Assembly: GCF_901538355.1 (NCBI RefSeq)
Contig: NZ_LR593887.1
Coordinates: forward strand, 6,300,920 to 6,364,919
Length of the DNA: 64,000 nt
Origin: Tuwongella immobilis
Lineage (GTDB): Bacteria; Planctomycetota; Planctomycetia; Gemmatales; Gemmataceae
Direction: 5' to 3'
The notes under the pieces were generated by a model. It worked only from the letters and a program-made list of their open reading frames with translations, searched no databases and had not been told where the DNA came from. Position numbers and translations under genes: made by a program. Shown here piece by piece: positions 15,987 to 25,807 of this stretch (position 1 is its first letter; every line of letters starts with the position of its first letter).

Positions 15987-18900
15987 TCACTGGAAGCGAA
16001 TGATCAGATACGCCATCAGGCCGATTTGATCGTAATCGCGGGAGTAGAATCCGCGGGTTTCCATGCCCAGGGTCAACCACGAGCAGTAGTCGTAGTTGAA
16101 CGCGGCACGCAAGTCTTGATAGAAGACTTGGCTGGAATCAATCGCCAGACCGTAACTCAGCAGATACCAGCACTGGTTGGAATGGGCGAAGTAATCGCGG
16201 CTGAGCCAATGCTTCCATTCCAGGCGGGTCATGGTGCTGACGAAACTCGACGGGGCAAAGTACGGGTGAACCGTGCCATCGAGCCGGGCCGGATTCGCGG
16301 GATCAAACGCGAGCACCGTAGTATCCGAATAGCCCTGATACATGATGCTGCTAATCAGCCGCAGTTGCTTGGGCGGCAGCGTCAGGCTGACATCGCTGGA
16401 AGCATCGGCTTGAATCAGCGAGTTATTATCCGAGTACCGCACATAGCCAATGTTGGCATCGGTGTTCCACAGCTTGGAAATGCGGTAGTTGGCCCCGACA
16501 TTGAAGCCGTAGCGGTAGATGTCTTGCCGCATCGATTCGCCGTTTTCCGCGACATTCTCCAGGAACGCATTCCCCCGCAGGGTGACGCAATCGTTGAAGC
16601 GGTCGCTGAAGCCGATATCGAACGTCGGGCGCGTCGTGAATCGCTCGGCGAATTGTTCGATGTTCAATTGCGCATACGCCAGGGTATGCTCGGTGATCAT
16701 TTTCTGAACGCGAATGAACGGAATGTTGCCATACAAGAGCGAGTCCGCCACGGGCGAATAGAACGCCGAAGCATAGCCCACATCCAGGAATTCATTTTCG
16801 TCGCCATACGGAATCCGCGCCCAGGTTTTGAGCGTATTTCGGGTGATATTCGCCAGCCCGCTTCGGCCATCCTGGTAGTACAGTTCCCAGCGATTGTGCC
16901 ATTGCGGCTTCAGCTCCGCGCTGGCGCGATCGATCGCCACCAGCGCCCCGTGATTGGCCGGCTCGACATTCAGCGTGTCGGAATAGGCCATGATTGCGGC
17001 TCGCGTCTGTTGCAGCACGGCGTGCGCTTGCCCCAGATCGAAGCGGGTTTCGACATTGTCCAGATCTTCCACCACCGATTGCCGAAATGCCGCAACCGCC
17101 GCCTCGCGCTTGTAATCCTTCACTTCTTTGCCGTTGAATTCCAGCCGCACCACATGATCGACGGCAACTTCCGCATCGTAATCGTGCAGACTTCGCAGCA
17201 GGGTATCGCGTTGATCCGGCGGCAGCGCACCGGCCACCCGCGCCATCTCCGTCCGCAGCCGATCGCCACTCGCTTTCGCGTGCAGATACGGCTCGATGAC
17301 CGGCCGCAATTTCAAATCATTTGCCGCCAATTCACTCAGCGAGTGAATCAGCACCTCATCCGGCGATGGGAACATCAGGCTTTGATACGTCCCCCGCGCG
17401 GCGGCAAATTGCTTGTTGTTGTACTGCGTTCGCGCCTTTTCCACGGTGGCCAGATAGAATTCCGGATCCAACCCGATGACGCGATCGTATTGCTGCACCG
17501 CGCGATTGAAATCCTGCGCAATCACATACAGCCGCGATGCCCCGAGATGCGCCCGGAAGTTGGCCGGCGAAACCCGCATGATCGCAAAGGCATTCTCGAA
17601 TCCCGGCTTGACATTGACATCCGCCCCCGCCATCCGCACTTGCGAATCGAGCATCCGAATCCGCGACGGGATAAAATACGGATCATTTCTCAACACCGCG
17701 CCGCACAAATCCAGCACCATGTAATCGTTCTGATCTTCGGAATACAGGTCGGACATCGCCATGCGGTTGCGGAGTTCATACGGTCCCGGCGCAACGGCCA
17801 TGCCGATGATGTCGCGGGATCGCTCGACATATCCCAGCCGTTCCAACGACAATGCCAAGCCGTAGAATGCCTCGGGCACCTGAGCCGTGGAGCGGGACAG
17901 GAGCACTTCGTAATTCCGGGCCGCTTCCATCCACTTTTGATTCTTCAACAGCGCATAGCCCATGGCGAATCGCACGGTAATCGCCATCGATTCCCGCGGC
18001 GGATTCGACGCCAGATAACTGCGGCACAACGCCTCAGCACGGTCGAATTGCTTGGCTTTGGTCAATGTGCGCGACAGCAGCGCCACCACTTCGGCATCGC
18101 TGGGATCTTCGGTGAGAATCGCCCGCAGCGCATCAATCGCCTCATCGAATCGGCGCTGCCGAGCCAATGTTGAAGCAAAGCCAATGCGAGCGCGTTTGGC
18201 CCACGGTTTGACATTGGGCGGAATCTTGGCGTACTCCGCTTTCGCATGCTCGTATTCGCCCCGCGCGGGCTTCTCGAACAGCGCCCCGAGTGCGAGATGC
18301 AATTCCGGGTCGGCCGGGGCACGCCGCAGCAAGTCGCGGTAAATCTGCTTCGCTTCCGGGACTTCGCCAATCTGCTGATGCCACTCGGCCAATGCGAGAA
18401 AATAGATGCGGGCGGTATCGGCATCCGGCGTGAAACTTTCCAGAATCTGCCGCGCTCGCAGAATGTGGTACAACCCCGTTTCCACACGAGCCAACCCGAC
18501 TCGCGCCACCTGGAAATCGGGCTTCAACTCCAGGATTTGCTCGTACATCAGCCCGGCGGCTTCGAGATCGTCCACCTTGTACAGAATCTCCGCCAGGGCG
18601 AGTCGCACGCCGATTTCGTTGCGCTTGACCTTCTTCATGAAGGTAATCAGCTCGCGCATTGGCTCCCGTCGCCCCATGCGCGAATAGGCCCGCACAATGC
18701 CCGCCAGCACTTCCAAATCGCTGGGATCTTTGGCGCGAAACTGCGCGAGAAACAAGAGCGCATCGCCCGGCCGTTCGAGATCGAGCAGCAGCGCGGCCAA
18801 TCCCTTGGGCGCATTCGGATCGCCGGGGCGAATGCTGGCCAAATAGCGATCGTACACTTGTTTGGCCCGCACAAAATCGGAATCAAACGTATACACCCGC

Positions 18901-20543
18901 GCCAATCGGGTGGCGACTTCGAGATTGCCCGGCTCGTACTCCAACGCGGTGGTCAACTGCGAGACCGCAGCCCGGAAATCGCCGCCGAAAACATAGACAT
19001 CCGCCAGCAGAATGCGCAGCTTGCCATCGCCGGGCTTGCGGGCCAGCAGCCCTTCATATTCCCGAATCGCCTGCGGAATGCGCTTCCCCTGCACCAGCAC
19101 GCCGGCATATTCCATGCGCACCGTGTCATCGACAGGGAATCGCCGCAGATATTCCTCGAATCGGGCGATGCCCAGCTCGACATCACCCCGAGCGACGGCA
19201 TTGCGAGCCGCTCCCAGCAGCACGGCGCGCTCGGTGCCCGCGCTCGGCTCCTCGCGGGGGGTGTTATCCAATTTCGGCGGCGGCGCTTGCAGCACTTCGC
19301 CCTGCATGGCGGAGGTTTCGAGCCGCCACGGACGGCCATCGGTGAGATCGACCTGCGGCCGCGCAATGCGATTGGCCGGAGCGGGCGGCACCGGTTTCGT
19401 GACATCAAATTTCGGTTGCGTTTGCGGCGGGCGCGGCGGAATCGGCTGACCATTCGGGCCAAACGGCGCATCGCCACTCGCACCTGGTGCAGGCAACGGA
19501 ACCGCGTCCAGATCGCCGGGCACGGGGTCCGGCGGCGGCGGATTCGCTCCCAGATTCGGCGGCGGCATGCGTTGCGGTGGCGGCAACGGGGTCGAATTCG
19601 GCGGCAGATCCAGAGTCGGCGGCGATTGCGGCACACCTTCCCGAGTGGGCATCGCCGGAATCGGCTCACTGCCACTCAGATCGGGCACCACCACCCCTTC
19701 ATACGATGGAACGGCCGCCGGTGCGGGAAACGGAGCCACTGGTGCCGGTTGCAGCGGCCGCACCGTGCTGGGCAGCGGCACCACGGGCACCGGCGCACCC
19801 ACCGCATTGGGCGAAATTCCCGACGGCATTCCAGTCGATGGAAGCAACCCCGGCTGATTCGGCGAACCACCGACCGATGCGGGAGTCATCACCGGCACCG
19901 CCTCTTGCGGCAGCGGCACACTCGGACCGGCATCAATCGGATTCCAAGTCGGTTCCAAGTCGCTCGGCCCATGATACGCTGGCGAAGGGCGGCGCTTCGG
20001 AATCCCCGGCCCAGTCGGCGCAGCCACTCCGGCCGATGACGATTTGCCCGGCAGCCCCATAAACGGCGTCCCCGGCCCAGTCGGACGAGCGGGCGCGGTC
20101 TGGCCGGGATTCCCGGGCGGCGTCCCTTCTCGCATCCCTGGCGGCATCGCGGGTGTGGGGCCACGATATCCCGAATTCGACTGAGTTGCCGATTCGGTCA
20201 GATCATCCAAAAATCCCACCGGGCGGATTGATCCCGCAGTCGCTCCGGTCACATCCTTGGAATCGGCCGGGAATTCAAACAGTCGACGTGGCAGAGCGGA
20301 TGGTGCGCGAGGGGGCACAGCGGCCGAGTCTGGCCGGGGCGATTTCGGCCGACTGATTTGCGCCAATGCCGCATCCGAAAGCAGATCCGATGCCCGTTTC
20401 CCCGAATTTCGGCCCAGGACGAAGAGCACGACCGCCACCAAAACCAACGCCACTCCCCCGATCAACACGCAGCGCGTTGCACGCGACAGCTTCCCCCATT
20501 CGGGAAACTCCGGCATCGGAAAGGGGTTGGATGGTGGCATCAT
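15987..20543 (-). CDS. Large TPR protein with N-terminal membrane anchor and C-terminal outer-membrane-type barrel
   Basis: The protein has 1518 residues. One membrane helix (about 25-45, VLIGGVALVLVAVVLFVLG) is followed by a Pro/Gly-rich stretch to about 430. Many tetratricopeptide-like helical pairs follow to about 1160 (for example ARNAVARGDVELGIARFEEY, AVQQYDRVIGLDPEFYLATV). About 280 residues of alternating beta strands end in YLIIRFQ, an aromatic-ended C-terminus like outer-membrane barrels. The TPR-plus-barrel layout recalls BcsC, PelB and similar exopolysaccharide export proteins, but those lack the inner-membrane helix. GGAG precedes the ATG pair. No polysaccharide synthase lies beside it, so the cargo is unknown. 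Confidence 0.85.
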   Translation of the reverse strand: MMPPSNPFPMPEFPEWGKLSRATRCVLIGGVALVLVAVVLFVLGRNSGKRASDLLSDAALAQISRPKSPRPDSAAVPPRAPSALPRRLFEFPADSKDVTGATAGSIRPVGFLDDLTESATQSNSGYRGPTPAMPPGMREGTPPGNPGQTAPARPTGPGTPFMGLPGKSSSAGVAAPTGPGIPKRRPSPAYHGPSDLEPTWNPIDAGPSVPLPQEAVPVMTPASVGGSPNQPGLLPSTGMPSGISPNAVGAPVPVVPLPSTVRPLQPAPVAPFPAPAAVPSYEGVVVPDLSGSEPIPAMPTREGVPQSPPTLDLPPNSTPLPPPQRMPPPNLGANPPPPDPVPGDLDAVPLPAPGASGDAPFGPNGQPIPPRPPQTQPKFDVTKPVPPAPANRIARPQVDLTDGRPWRLETSAMQGEVLQAPPPKLDNTPREEPSAGTERAVLLGAARNAVARGDVELGIARFEEYLRRFPVDDTVRMEYAGVLVQGKRIPQAIREYEGLLARKPGDGKLRILLADVYVFGGDFRAAVSQLTTALEYEPGNLEVATRLARVYTFDSDFVRAKQVYDRYLASIRPGDPNAPKGLAALLLDLERPGDALLFLAQFRAKDPSDLEVLAGIVRAYSRMGRREPMRELITFMKKVKRNEIGVRLALAEILYKVDDLEAAGLMYEQILELKPDFQVARVGLARVETGLYHILRARQILESFTPDADTARIYFLALAEWHQQIGEVPEAKQIYRDLLRRAPADPELHLALGALFEKPARGEYEHAKAEYAKIPPNVKPWAKRARIGFASTLARQRRFDEAIDALRAILTEDPSDAEVVALLSRTLTKAKQFDRAEALCRSYLASNPPRESMAITVRFAMGYALLKNQKWMEAARNYEVLLSRSTAQVPEAFYGLALSLERLGYVERSRDIIGMAVAPGPYELRNRMAMSDLYSEDQNDYMVLDLCGAVLRNDPYFIPSRIRMLDSQVRMAGADVNVKPGFENAFAIMRVSPANFRAHLGASRLYVIAQDFNRAVQQYDRVIGLDPEFYLATVEKARTQYNNKQFAAARGTYQSLMFPSPDEVLIHSLSELAANDLKLRPVIEPYLHAKASGDRLRTEMARVAGALPPDQRDTLLRSLHDYDAEVAVDHVVRLEFNGKEVKDYKREAAVAAFRQSVVEDLDNVETRFDLGQAHAVLQQTRAAIMAYSDTLNVEPANHGALVAIDRASAELKPQWHNRWELYYQDGRSGLANITRNTLKTWARIPYGDENEFLDVGYASAFYSPVADSLLYGNIPFIRVQKMITEHTLAYAQLNIEQFAERFTTRPTFDIGFSDRFNDCVTLRGNAFLENVAENGESMRQDIYRYGFNVGANYRISKLWNTDANIGYVRYSDNNSLIQADASSDVSLTLPPKQLRLISSIMYQGYSDTTVLAFDPANPARLDGTVHPYFAPSSFVSTMTRLEWKHWLSRDYFAHSNQCWYLLSYGLAIDSSQVFYQDLRAAFNYDYCSWLTLGMETRGFYSRDYDQIGLMAYLIIRFQ

Positions 20544-20896
20544 GATCTCCAGGGGCGTTTTCGATCGACCAGGACTCGATTCGTTGGGCGAACCCGAATC
20601 GCGGCCAATTTCACACCGCAGACTCCGAACGATCGTTGTTATCGTCACCCCTTTCCATCAACTTCAGGAAATCGAGAATTTTTCTCTCAAGTCTCAAGTT
20701 TCCGCAACGATTCCACGACGAAACGAGGGAACCGCTCAGCCCCTTGAATCCACAAGCGACCCTTGGAGACTTCCCTGACATCCACAGCGGACAATCATCG
20801 AGTCGGGGGCTTGGGATTGACAGGAGTTTCGCCCGTGGCTAGGGTCCGACGATGCGGTGAGGAGCACCGAGGGATCGACACACGCGGAGGCGGATC
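20544..20896. other. Divergent intergenic region
   Basis: About 350 bp separate two genes reading away from each other, so it must hold both promoters. A short direct repeat (CTCAAGT-CTCAAGT, near 20686-20700) is visible. I see no clear -35/-10 pair, gene or RNA. Confidence 0.4.
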
Positions 20897-21913
20897 ATGC
20901 GTCGCAAAGGATTCTGGCTGACCCTGGGCATGCTGAGCTTTCTCGCTGCCGGGGTGGTGGGGATTCTGCTGGTGATGCTCCGCCGCGAGCCGGCCCATTA
21001 TTCGCTGCTGGAAATTGAAGATTCGCCCGTTCGCAAGAAGAACTCCGTCGAATTTCAGACGCACTTCTTCGACCTGATGAACAGCATCACCAACAACGAT
21101 AGCCATTGGAGTGCGGAGTTCACTGCCGAGCAGATGAACAGCTATTTCCAAGAGGATTTCATTCGCTCGAATGCGTTTGAGAGCATGCTGCCGGATGGGG
21201 TGCATTCCCCGCGCATCGGCATCAACGCCGACTGTGTGCGACTCGCATTCCGATACAATAGCAGCCTGGGCACCACGGTTGTTTCGTTGGAAATGAAATG
21301 TTGGCTGGTGGCGAACGAAACCAATCTGCTGGCGGTGGAACTGCTTGCACTGCGGGCGGGTCATCTGCCGTTGCCCACGCAGACGCTGCTGGACACGATC
21401 ACCGAAGCCGCTCATCAGATGAATATCGATGTGAAGTGGTATCGGCACAATGGTCATCCGGTTGGGCTGATGCGCTTCCAAGCGGATCAACTGCGGCCGA
21501 CTGAACAATTGCAGCGCCTGCATATTGAGAATGGGAAAATCACCATCGCCGGTCGATCGCTGCTCAACGGTGCGATTCCGCCCACGCGAACGCCCAGCGC
21601 CACCCCCGCGACTCCGGCCTCGAATTCCAAACCAGCGGACACACCGGCGACGCTGCCAATCAACCCGCCCGCAGCTCCGACAACGCCGGGTATTCCGGCG
21701 ACGCCGATGAAACCCGCGCCCGCGGCCCCCGCTCCGCCGACGCCGATGGGACCGCAAGCCCAGCTCCCCGGAATTCCGCCGGGCACCGCATCGGTCATTC
21801 TGCCAGTGAGTGCGAGCGAAGCCGCCCCCGCACCGCTCACGCCGCCCGCGAATCTGCCAGGCTTGATTATTCCCCCGGCTCCGCCTGCGGTGACTGGGGC
21901 ACCGAATCCGTAA
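20897..21913 (+). CDS. Membrane-anchored hypothetical protein with Pro/Thr/Ala-rich tail
   Basis: This 338-residue protein has an N-terminal membrane helix (FWLTLGMLSFLAAGVVGILLV), a folded extracytoplasmic part of about 190 residues (SAEFTAEQMNSYFQEDF; LEMKCWLVANETNLLAVEL), then a low-complexity tail of Ala, Pro and Thr with PATPAS-type repeats. GGAGGCGG precedes the ATG. The folded part resembles hypothetical proteins I associate with planctomycetes, but I assign no function. Its last 47 bp overlap the 3' end of the convergent LigD-PE-like gene. Confidence 0.75.
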   Translation: MRRKGFWLTLGMLSFLAAGVVGILLVMLRREPAHYSLLEIEDSPVRKKNSVEFQTHFFDLMNSITNNDSHWSAEFTAEQMNSYFQEDFIRSNAFESMLPDGVHSPRIGINADCVRLAFRYNSSLGTTVVSLEMKCWLVANETNLLAVELLALRAGHLPLPTQTLLDTITEAAHQMNIDVKWYRHNGHPVGLMRFQADQLRPTEQLQRLHIENGKITIAGRSLLNGAIPPTRTPSATPATPASNSKPADTPATLPINPPAAPTTPGIPATPMKPAPAAPAPPTPMGPQAQLPGIPPGTASVILPVSASEAAPAPLTPPANLPGLIIPPAPPAVTGAPNP

Positions 21914-22259
21914 GCCACGGCGAGGCAATCGCTTGCCAATCCTCCCCGGCGAGATGGCGCAATTCGAGGGTGCCTTGCCATTGTTCGCCGACGAGTCGAA
22001 TCAACACACGTTCGGGTGAATCTTCCACCCAGCAAAATTCGCCCGTATCCCAACGGGTAATCTGCCCACGATTTTGCGAGATGGCCCCGGAATAGTCCAG
22101 ATAGATGCGTCGATGCGGAAAGGTGAACACGGCCGGAATCGTCGCCTCGTGATCCGGTCGGGCCAGCAGCCGCCAGGTTCGCAGCGCATCGCCATCTTCC
22201 AGAAACAGATCCCAATGTCGATGCGGCCAATCATGTTCGGAAATCGCATAACGCGGCAT
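21867..22259 (-). CDS. Stand-alone LigD-type 3'-phosphoesterase domain
   Basis: The 130-residue protein begins RYAISEHDWPHRHWDLFLE, matching the phosphoesterase (PE) domain of DNA ligase D, whose family motif is EHDxRxxHxDxRLE. His9, His15 and Asp17 fall where metal-site residues are expected. LigD-PE trims 3'-phosphates and ribonucleotides during end joining. No polymerase or ligase domain is attached or adjacent, so it may work alone or with a distant LigD. It overlaps the convergent upstream gene by 47 bp. Confidence 0.72.
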   Translation of the reverse strand: MPRYAISEHDWPHRHWDLFLEDGDALRTWRLLARPDHEATIPAVFTFPHRRIYLDYSGAISQNRGQITRWDTGEFCWVEDSPERVLIRLVGEQWQGTLELRHLAGEDWQAIASPWLTDSVPQSPQAEPGE

Positions 22260-22397
22260 GGATGCCTCGGAATCGGGGTGTCACACGGTCGGGGAATGCC
22301 GATTGAACCAACTCCGGCGAGAATCGTTGGAAATTTTCCCGCGAGTGGATACCATAAACGGGTAAGGCTGCACTCTTTCTACGGTGAGATCGGTCGA

Positions 22398-22886
22398 ATG
22401 GCAGGCAAAGGCAAGAAGGAATCCTCGGACGGCGAAATTCGCATGGTCTGTCGCAATCGACGGGCCTCGTTCGACTACGAACTCAGCGATAAATTGGAAT
22501 GCGGCATCGTGCTGGTCGGCACCGAGGTGAAAAGCCTGCGCGATGGGCATGCGAATTTGGACGGGGCATATGCTTCGATTGAAAATGAGGAACTCTGGCT
22601 GATTGATGCCGAGATTCCCGAATACGCCATGGGCAACCTGCTGAATCATAAGCCGAAGCGGACACGGAAGTTGCTCGTCCATCGCCGCGAAATTGCGAAG
22701 TTCGCAGGGAAAGCGAGTCTGCGAGGGTACACGCTGGTGCCCTTGGCGATCTATTTCCGCAACGGGCGTGCCAAAGTGGAAATTGCGGTTGCCAAAGGGA
22801 AACAGTTACACGATAAACGGGAGTCGTTGAAGAACGCCGAAGCGAATCGGGATATTCAACGGGCCATGCGCAGTCGCTCGCGGTGA
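22398..22886 (+). CDS. smpB: SsrA (tmRNA)-binding protein
   Basis: The 162-residue protein shows the SmpB signature: RRASFDYELSDKLECGIVL, GTEVKSLRDGHANLDGAYA, HKPKRTRKLLVHRREI and the basic C-terminal tail GKQLHDKRESLKNAEANRD. SmpB carries tmRNA to stalled ribosomes for trans-translation. The start MAGKGKKESS gives the normal family length. No ssrA gene is visible in the window. Confidence 0.95.
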   Translation: MAGKGKKESSDGEIRMVCRNRRASFDYELSDKLECGIVLVGTEVKSLRDGHANLDGAYASIENEELWLIDAEIPEYAMGNLLNHKPKRTRKLLVHRREIAKFAGKASLRGYTLVPLAIYFRNGRAKVEIAVAKGKQLHDKRESLKNAEANRDIQRAMRSRSR

Positions 22887-22948
22887 ATGGATTCTGCCGC
22901 GCCCCGTGACCCGCCGCGTTCGGGCTCACCGTCAAGGAGGACGGTTCC

Positions 22949-23959
22949 GTGCATTTGGTTGCCCTTGTCGAATCGCCGGAACACGTCTGCTGTCGCTATC
23001 GGCTTCGGGCGTTCATGCCCGTGTGGGATCGTGCCGGGCACACGCTCGAGCTGCGTTCCTTGCCACGCGGCTGGTGGGACAAACTCGCCCTGGGCCGCGA
23101 TTTGGTCCACGCCGATGCCGTCATTGTCCAGCGCAAGTTGCTGCATCCCTGGCAAATCAGCCTGCTTCATCGCCGCGTCAAACGACTCATCTTTGATTAT
23201 GACGACGCCGTCTGGTCGCGGGATTCGTATTCCAAACGCGGATTCACCGATCTTCGCCGACTCACCCGCTTTCGCGCCATGGTGAAATCGTCCGATCTTG
23301 TCATTGCCGGCAATCGCTATCTCGCCGACCAAGCCCGCCAGTGGGTGCCCGCCGATCAGGTGCAGGTCATCCCCACCTGTGTGCAGCCGGAACTCTACCC
23401 CATTTCGCTGCATCGCCCCAGCGACACCGTCGAAATGGTCTGGATTGGCTCGCGAAGCACGCTGCAAGGCATCGAGCGCATTGCGGGAATGCTTGACCGC
23501 CTGGGGCAACGGCTGCCGTTCCTTCGGCTGAAACTCATCTGCGATCGATTCCTGGAATTTCCGAATCTGCCCGTGATCCCCTGCCCGTGGAGCAGCGATA
23601 CCGAGGGGATCGAATTGGCGAATTCGGCCATTGGCGTCAGTTGGATTCCGGATGATCCCTGGAGTCGCGGCAAGTGCGGGTTGAAGGTGCTGCAATACAT
23701 GGCGGCGGGGTTGCCGGTGGTGGCCAACCCCGTGGGCGTGCATCCGGAAATGATCGTGCATGGCGAAACCGGATTGCTCGCCGAATCCGCCGAAGAATGG
23801 CAAGACGCCATCTCCCTACTCGCCAACGACCCGCAATTGCGGCGGCGCATGGGCGAAGCGGGCCGGGATCGACTCGAAACGCATTATAGCGTCCGCGCTG
23901 GTGCCGATCGCTGGTTGACGGCATTGAATCGACTCTCTCACGAACGCCTGTCTGCATAA
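22949..23959 (+). CDS. Glycosyltransferase, GT4-like (GT-B fold)
   Basis: This 336-residue enzyme starts with GTG nine bases after a strong AAGGAGG. The C-terminal half is typical of GT4: a Rossmann core with EGIELANSAIGVSWIPDDPWSRGKCGLKVLQYMAAGLPVVA, in which Lys-Cys-Gly-Leu-Lys and the later acidic position bind the sugar nucleotide, then GETGLLAESAEEW. No membrane helix. The next gene starts 11 bp downstream and encodes a WaaP-like double kinase, and hldD lies a few kb away, so it probably adds a sugar to LPS core or a related surface glycan. Confidence 0.87.
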   Translation: MHLVALVESPEHVCCRYRLRAFMPVWDRAGHTLELRSLPRGWWDKLALGRDLVHADAVIVQRKLLHPWQISLLHRRVKRLIFDYDDAVWSRDSYSKRGFTDLRRLTRFRAMVKSSDLVIAGNRYLADQARQWVPADQVQVIPTCVQPELYPISLHRPSDTVEMVWIGSRSTLQGIERIAGMLDRLGQRLPFLRLKLICDRFLEFPNLPVIPCPWSSDTEGIELANSAIGVSWIPDDPWSRGKCGLKVLQYMAAGLPVVANPVGVHPEMIVHGETGLLAESAEEWQDAISLLANDPQLRRRMGEAGRDRLETHYSVRAGADRWLTALNRLSHERLSA

Positions 23960-23970
23960 TCGAGGCTACC

Positions 23971-25644
23971 ATGAGTGCCCCGCAGGTGACGACTCCCGAC
24001 GGTGTCCGCTGGACAATCGCCCCCGACGCGACCAATCTGGTGGCCGACGATGCACTTCCCACCGACACCCTGGCGCTGCAGCGTTGGCTCGAATCCGGCC
24101 AGGCAGACATCGTCAAAACCGGGCCGCATCGCACCGTCTACCGCGTGCGCTTGCCGCAGATGATCGTCTATTGGAAACGCTGCCGATTGTTGGGGATTCG
24201 CGGCTGGTTGCGGCAACTGCTGCGGCCGCCCAAAGCCCGCATGGAATTCGACCGCGCCCAGGCACTCCGGGCCAAGCAGATTCCGACAATTGAGCCCATC
24301 GCCTGGGGCACCCGCCATCGCCTCTGGCCCAGCGAAAGCATGCTCATCACCCGCAACTGCGACGGCACCCACGCGCTGCGGGAAATCCTGGAAGAGCAAT
24401 TGCCGCGGCTGTCTGGCCCCGAACAAGCCGCGCTGCGACGGATGATCGCCTGCGAATTGGGGATCTTCCTGGCGAAATTGCATCAAGCGGGGATTGTGCA
24501 TCCGGATCTGCACCCGGGGAACTTTCTGGTCAAATTGCCGGCCAACGGGGTGCCGATTTTCTATCTGCTGGACCTGCACGCAATCCGCATGACTGGCCCG
24601 CTCGATTGGCAGTCCGCCCGCGCCAATTTGGTGCTGTTCCATCGCTATTTTCAACTGCGAGCCAGCCGCGCGGATCGGGCCCGATTCTGGCGCAGTTATC
24701 GAGGCCACCGCAGCGATTGGCCACAAGATCCGCCACTGGCTCGTCAGCAAGCCCTGGAATTGGAAACTGCCACTGCCGAATCCAATCACCGCTTTTGGCG
24801 ATCGCGCAAGGCCCGCTGCACAGGCAAGAATCGCTATTTTCAGCCGATTCGCAGTCGAATCGCCCACGGATTCGCCGTCCGGGATCTGGACGCCGCCTTT
24901 CTGCGGACCTTCGCCGCCGATCCCGATGCCCCCTTCCGCGATGCCAGCAATCGCGTGCTGAAATCCGGCGGCGCATCCACCGTCATTGAAATGATGCTCC
25001 CGACACCGCAGGGGAATCGCCCGGTGATTCTGAAGCGGTTCAACATGCCGCACCTGGTCGATGGCCTGAAGAATCTGCTGCGTCCCAGCCCGGCGTTGCG
25101 CTCATGGATTGCCGGAAATGCCCTGCTCGACCGCGGATTACCCACCGCCAGGCCGTTGGTGATGCTGCACCGCCGCCGATTCGGCCTGCCCACGGTCGGC
25201 TATCTGCTGTGCGAGAAGGTGGCCGATGCCGTCGAACTGCCCGACGCCATTCCCACGCGGGATCCGCACACGCTTCGCCGCCGCATCGACCGACTTGGCC
25301 AACTTCTCGCCTGCATGCACGACCGGCAATTGGCCCATCGCGACCTCAAAGCCGCCAATTTGCTGATGGATTCGCAGGAACAATTTTGGTTCATCGATCT
25401 CGTCGGCATGGAATGCGACATCGCCCCATCGACGGAGCGCCGTTTGCGGGATTTGACCCGCTTGGCGGTGAGTTTCGCCAGCGATCCACGCATCCGCAAC
25501 ACCGATCGATTGCGGTTTCTGCGAGCGTATTTCGCCTGGGGGCTTCACGGTTCTGCCGGCTGGAAATCGACCTGGCGCACACTCGCCGATGCCGTTGCCC
25601 GCAAAATCGACCGCAACCGCAAGCGTGGCCGCGTCATCGCCTAA
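23971..25644 (+). CDS. Tandem WaaP/KdkA-like sugar kinase fusion (two kinase lobes)
   Basis: The 557-residue protein contains two lipopolysaccharide-kinase-like domains in a row. The first has IVHPDLHPGNFLV and LLDLHAIRM (about 175-215), the second LAHRDLKAANLLM and FIDLVGMEC (about 445-485), each the catalytic loop and metal-binding Asp of the Kdo/WaaP (RIO-like) kinase family that phosphorylates LPS-core sugars. The first loop reads HPD rather than HRD. It follows the glycosyltransferase by 11 bp and is surely cotranscribed. Two active sites could modify two positions, or one may be regulatory. Confidence 0.83.
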   Translation: MSAPQVTTPDGVRWTIAPDATNLVADDALPTDTLALQRWLESGQADIVKTGPHRTVYRVRLPQMIVYWKRCRLLGIRGWLRQLLRPPKARMEFDRAQALRAKQIPTIEPIAWGTRHRLWPSESMLITRNCDGTHALREILEEQLPRLSGPEQAALRRMIACELGIFLAKLHQAGIVHPDLHPGNFLVKLPANGVPIFYLLDLHAIRMTGPLDWQSARANLVLFHRYFQLRASRADRARFWRSYRGHRSDWPQDPPLARQQALELETATAESNHRFWRSRKARCTGKNRYFQPIRSRIAHGFAVRDLDAAFLRTFAADPDAPFRDASNRVLKSGGASTVIEMMLPTPQGNRPVILKRFNMPHLVDGLKNLLRPSPALRSWIAGNALLDRGLPTARPLVMLHRRRFGLPTVGYLLCEKVADAVELPDAIPTRDPHTLRRRIDRLGQLLACMHDRQLAHRDLKAANLLMDSQEQFWFIDLVGMECDIAPSTERRLRDLTRLAVSFASDPRIRNTDRLRFLRAYFAWGLHGSAGWKSTWRTLADAVARKIDRNRKRGRVIA

Positions 25645-25807
25645 TCAACGGCGCGGTTTCTGGATTGCGAATCCTCTCCGGTAAGGCGACAATCGCTTCG
25701 GTACGCAATTGCGGCCATTCCATTGTGGCACGCGCCGCACCACGGAAATACTGCGGCATAGCAGCGCGGTGGCGTGGCGGCGGTGTTCGAGTCCCCGGCG
25801 AATCATC

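Noticed and set aside
16026-20039. Long plus-strand frames opposite the TPR-barrel gene
   Set aside because: TPR periodicity and the membrane helix are clear on the minus strand; the plus-strand products are Arg/Gln-rich without recognisable features.
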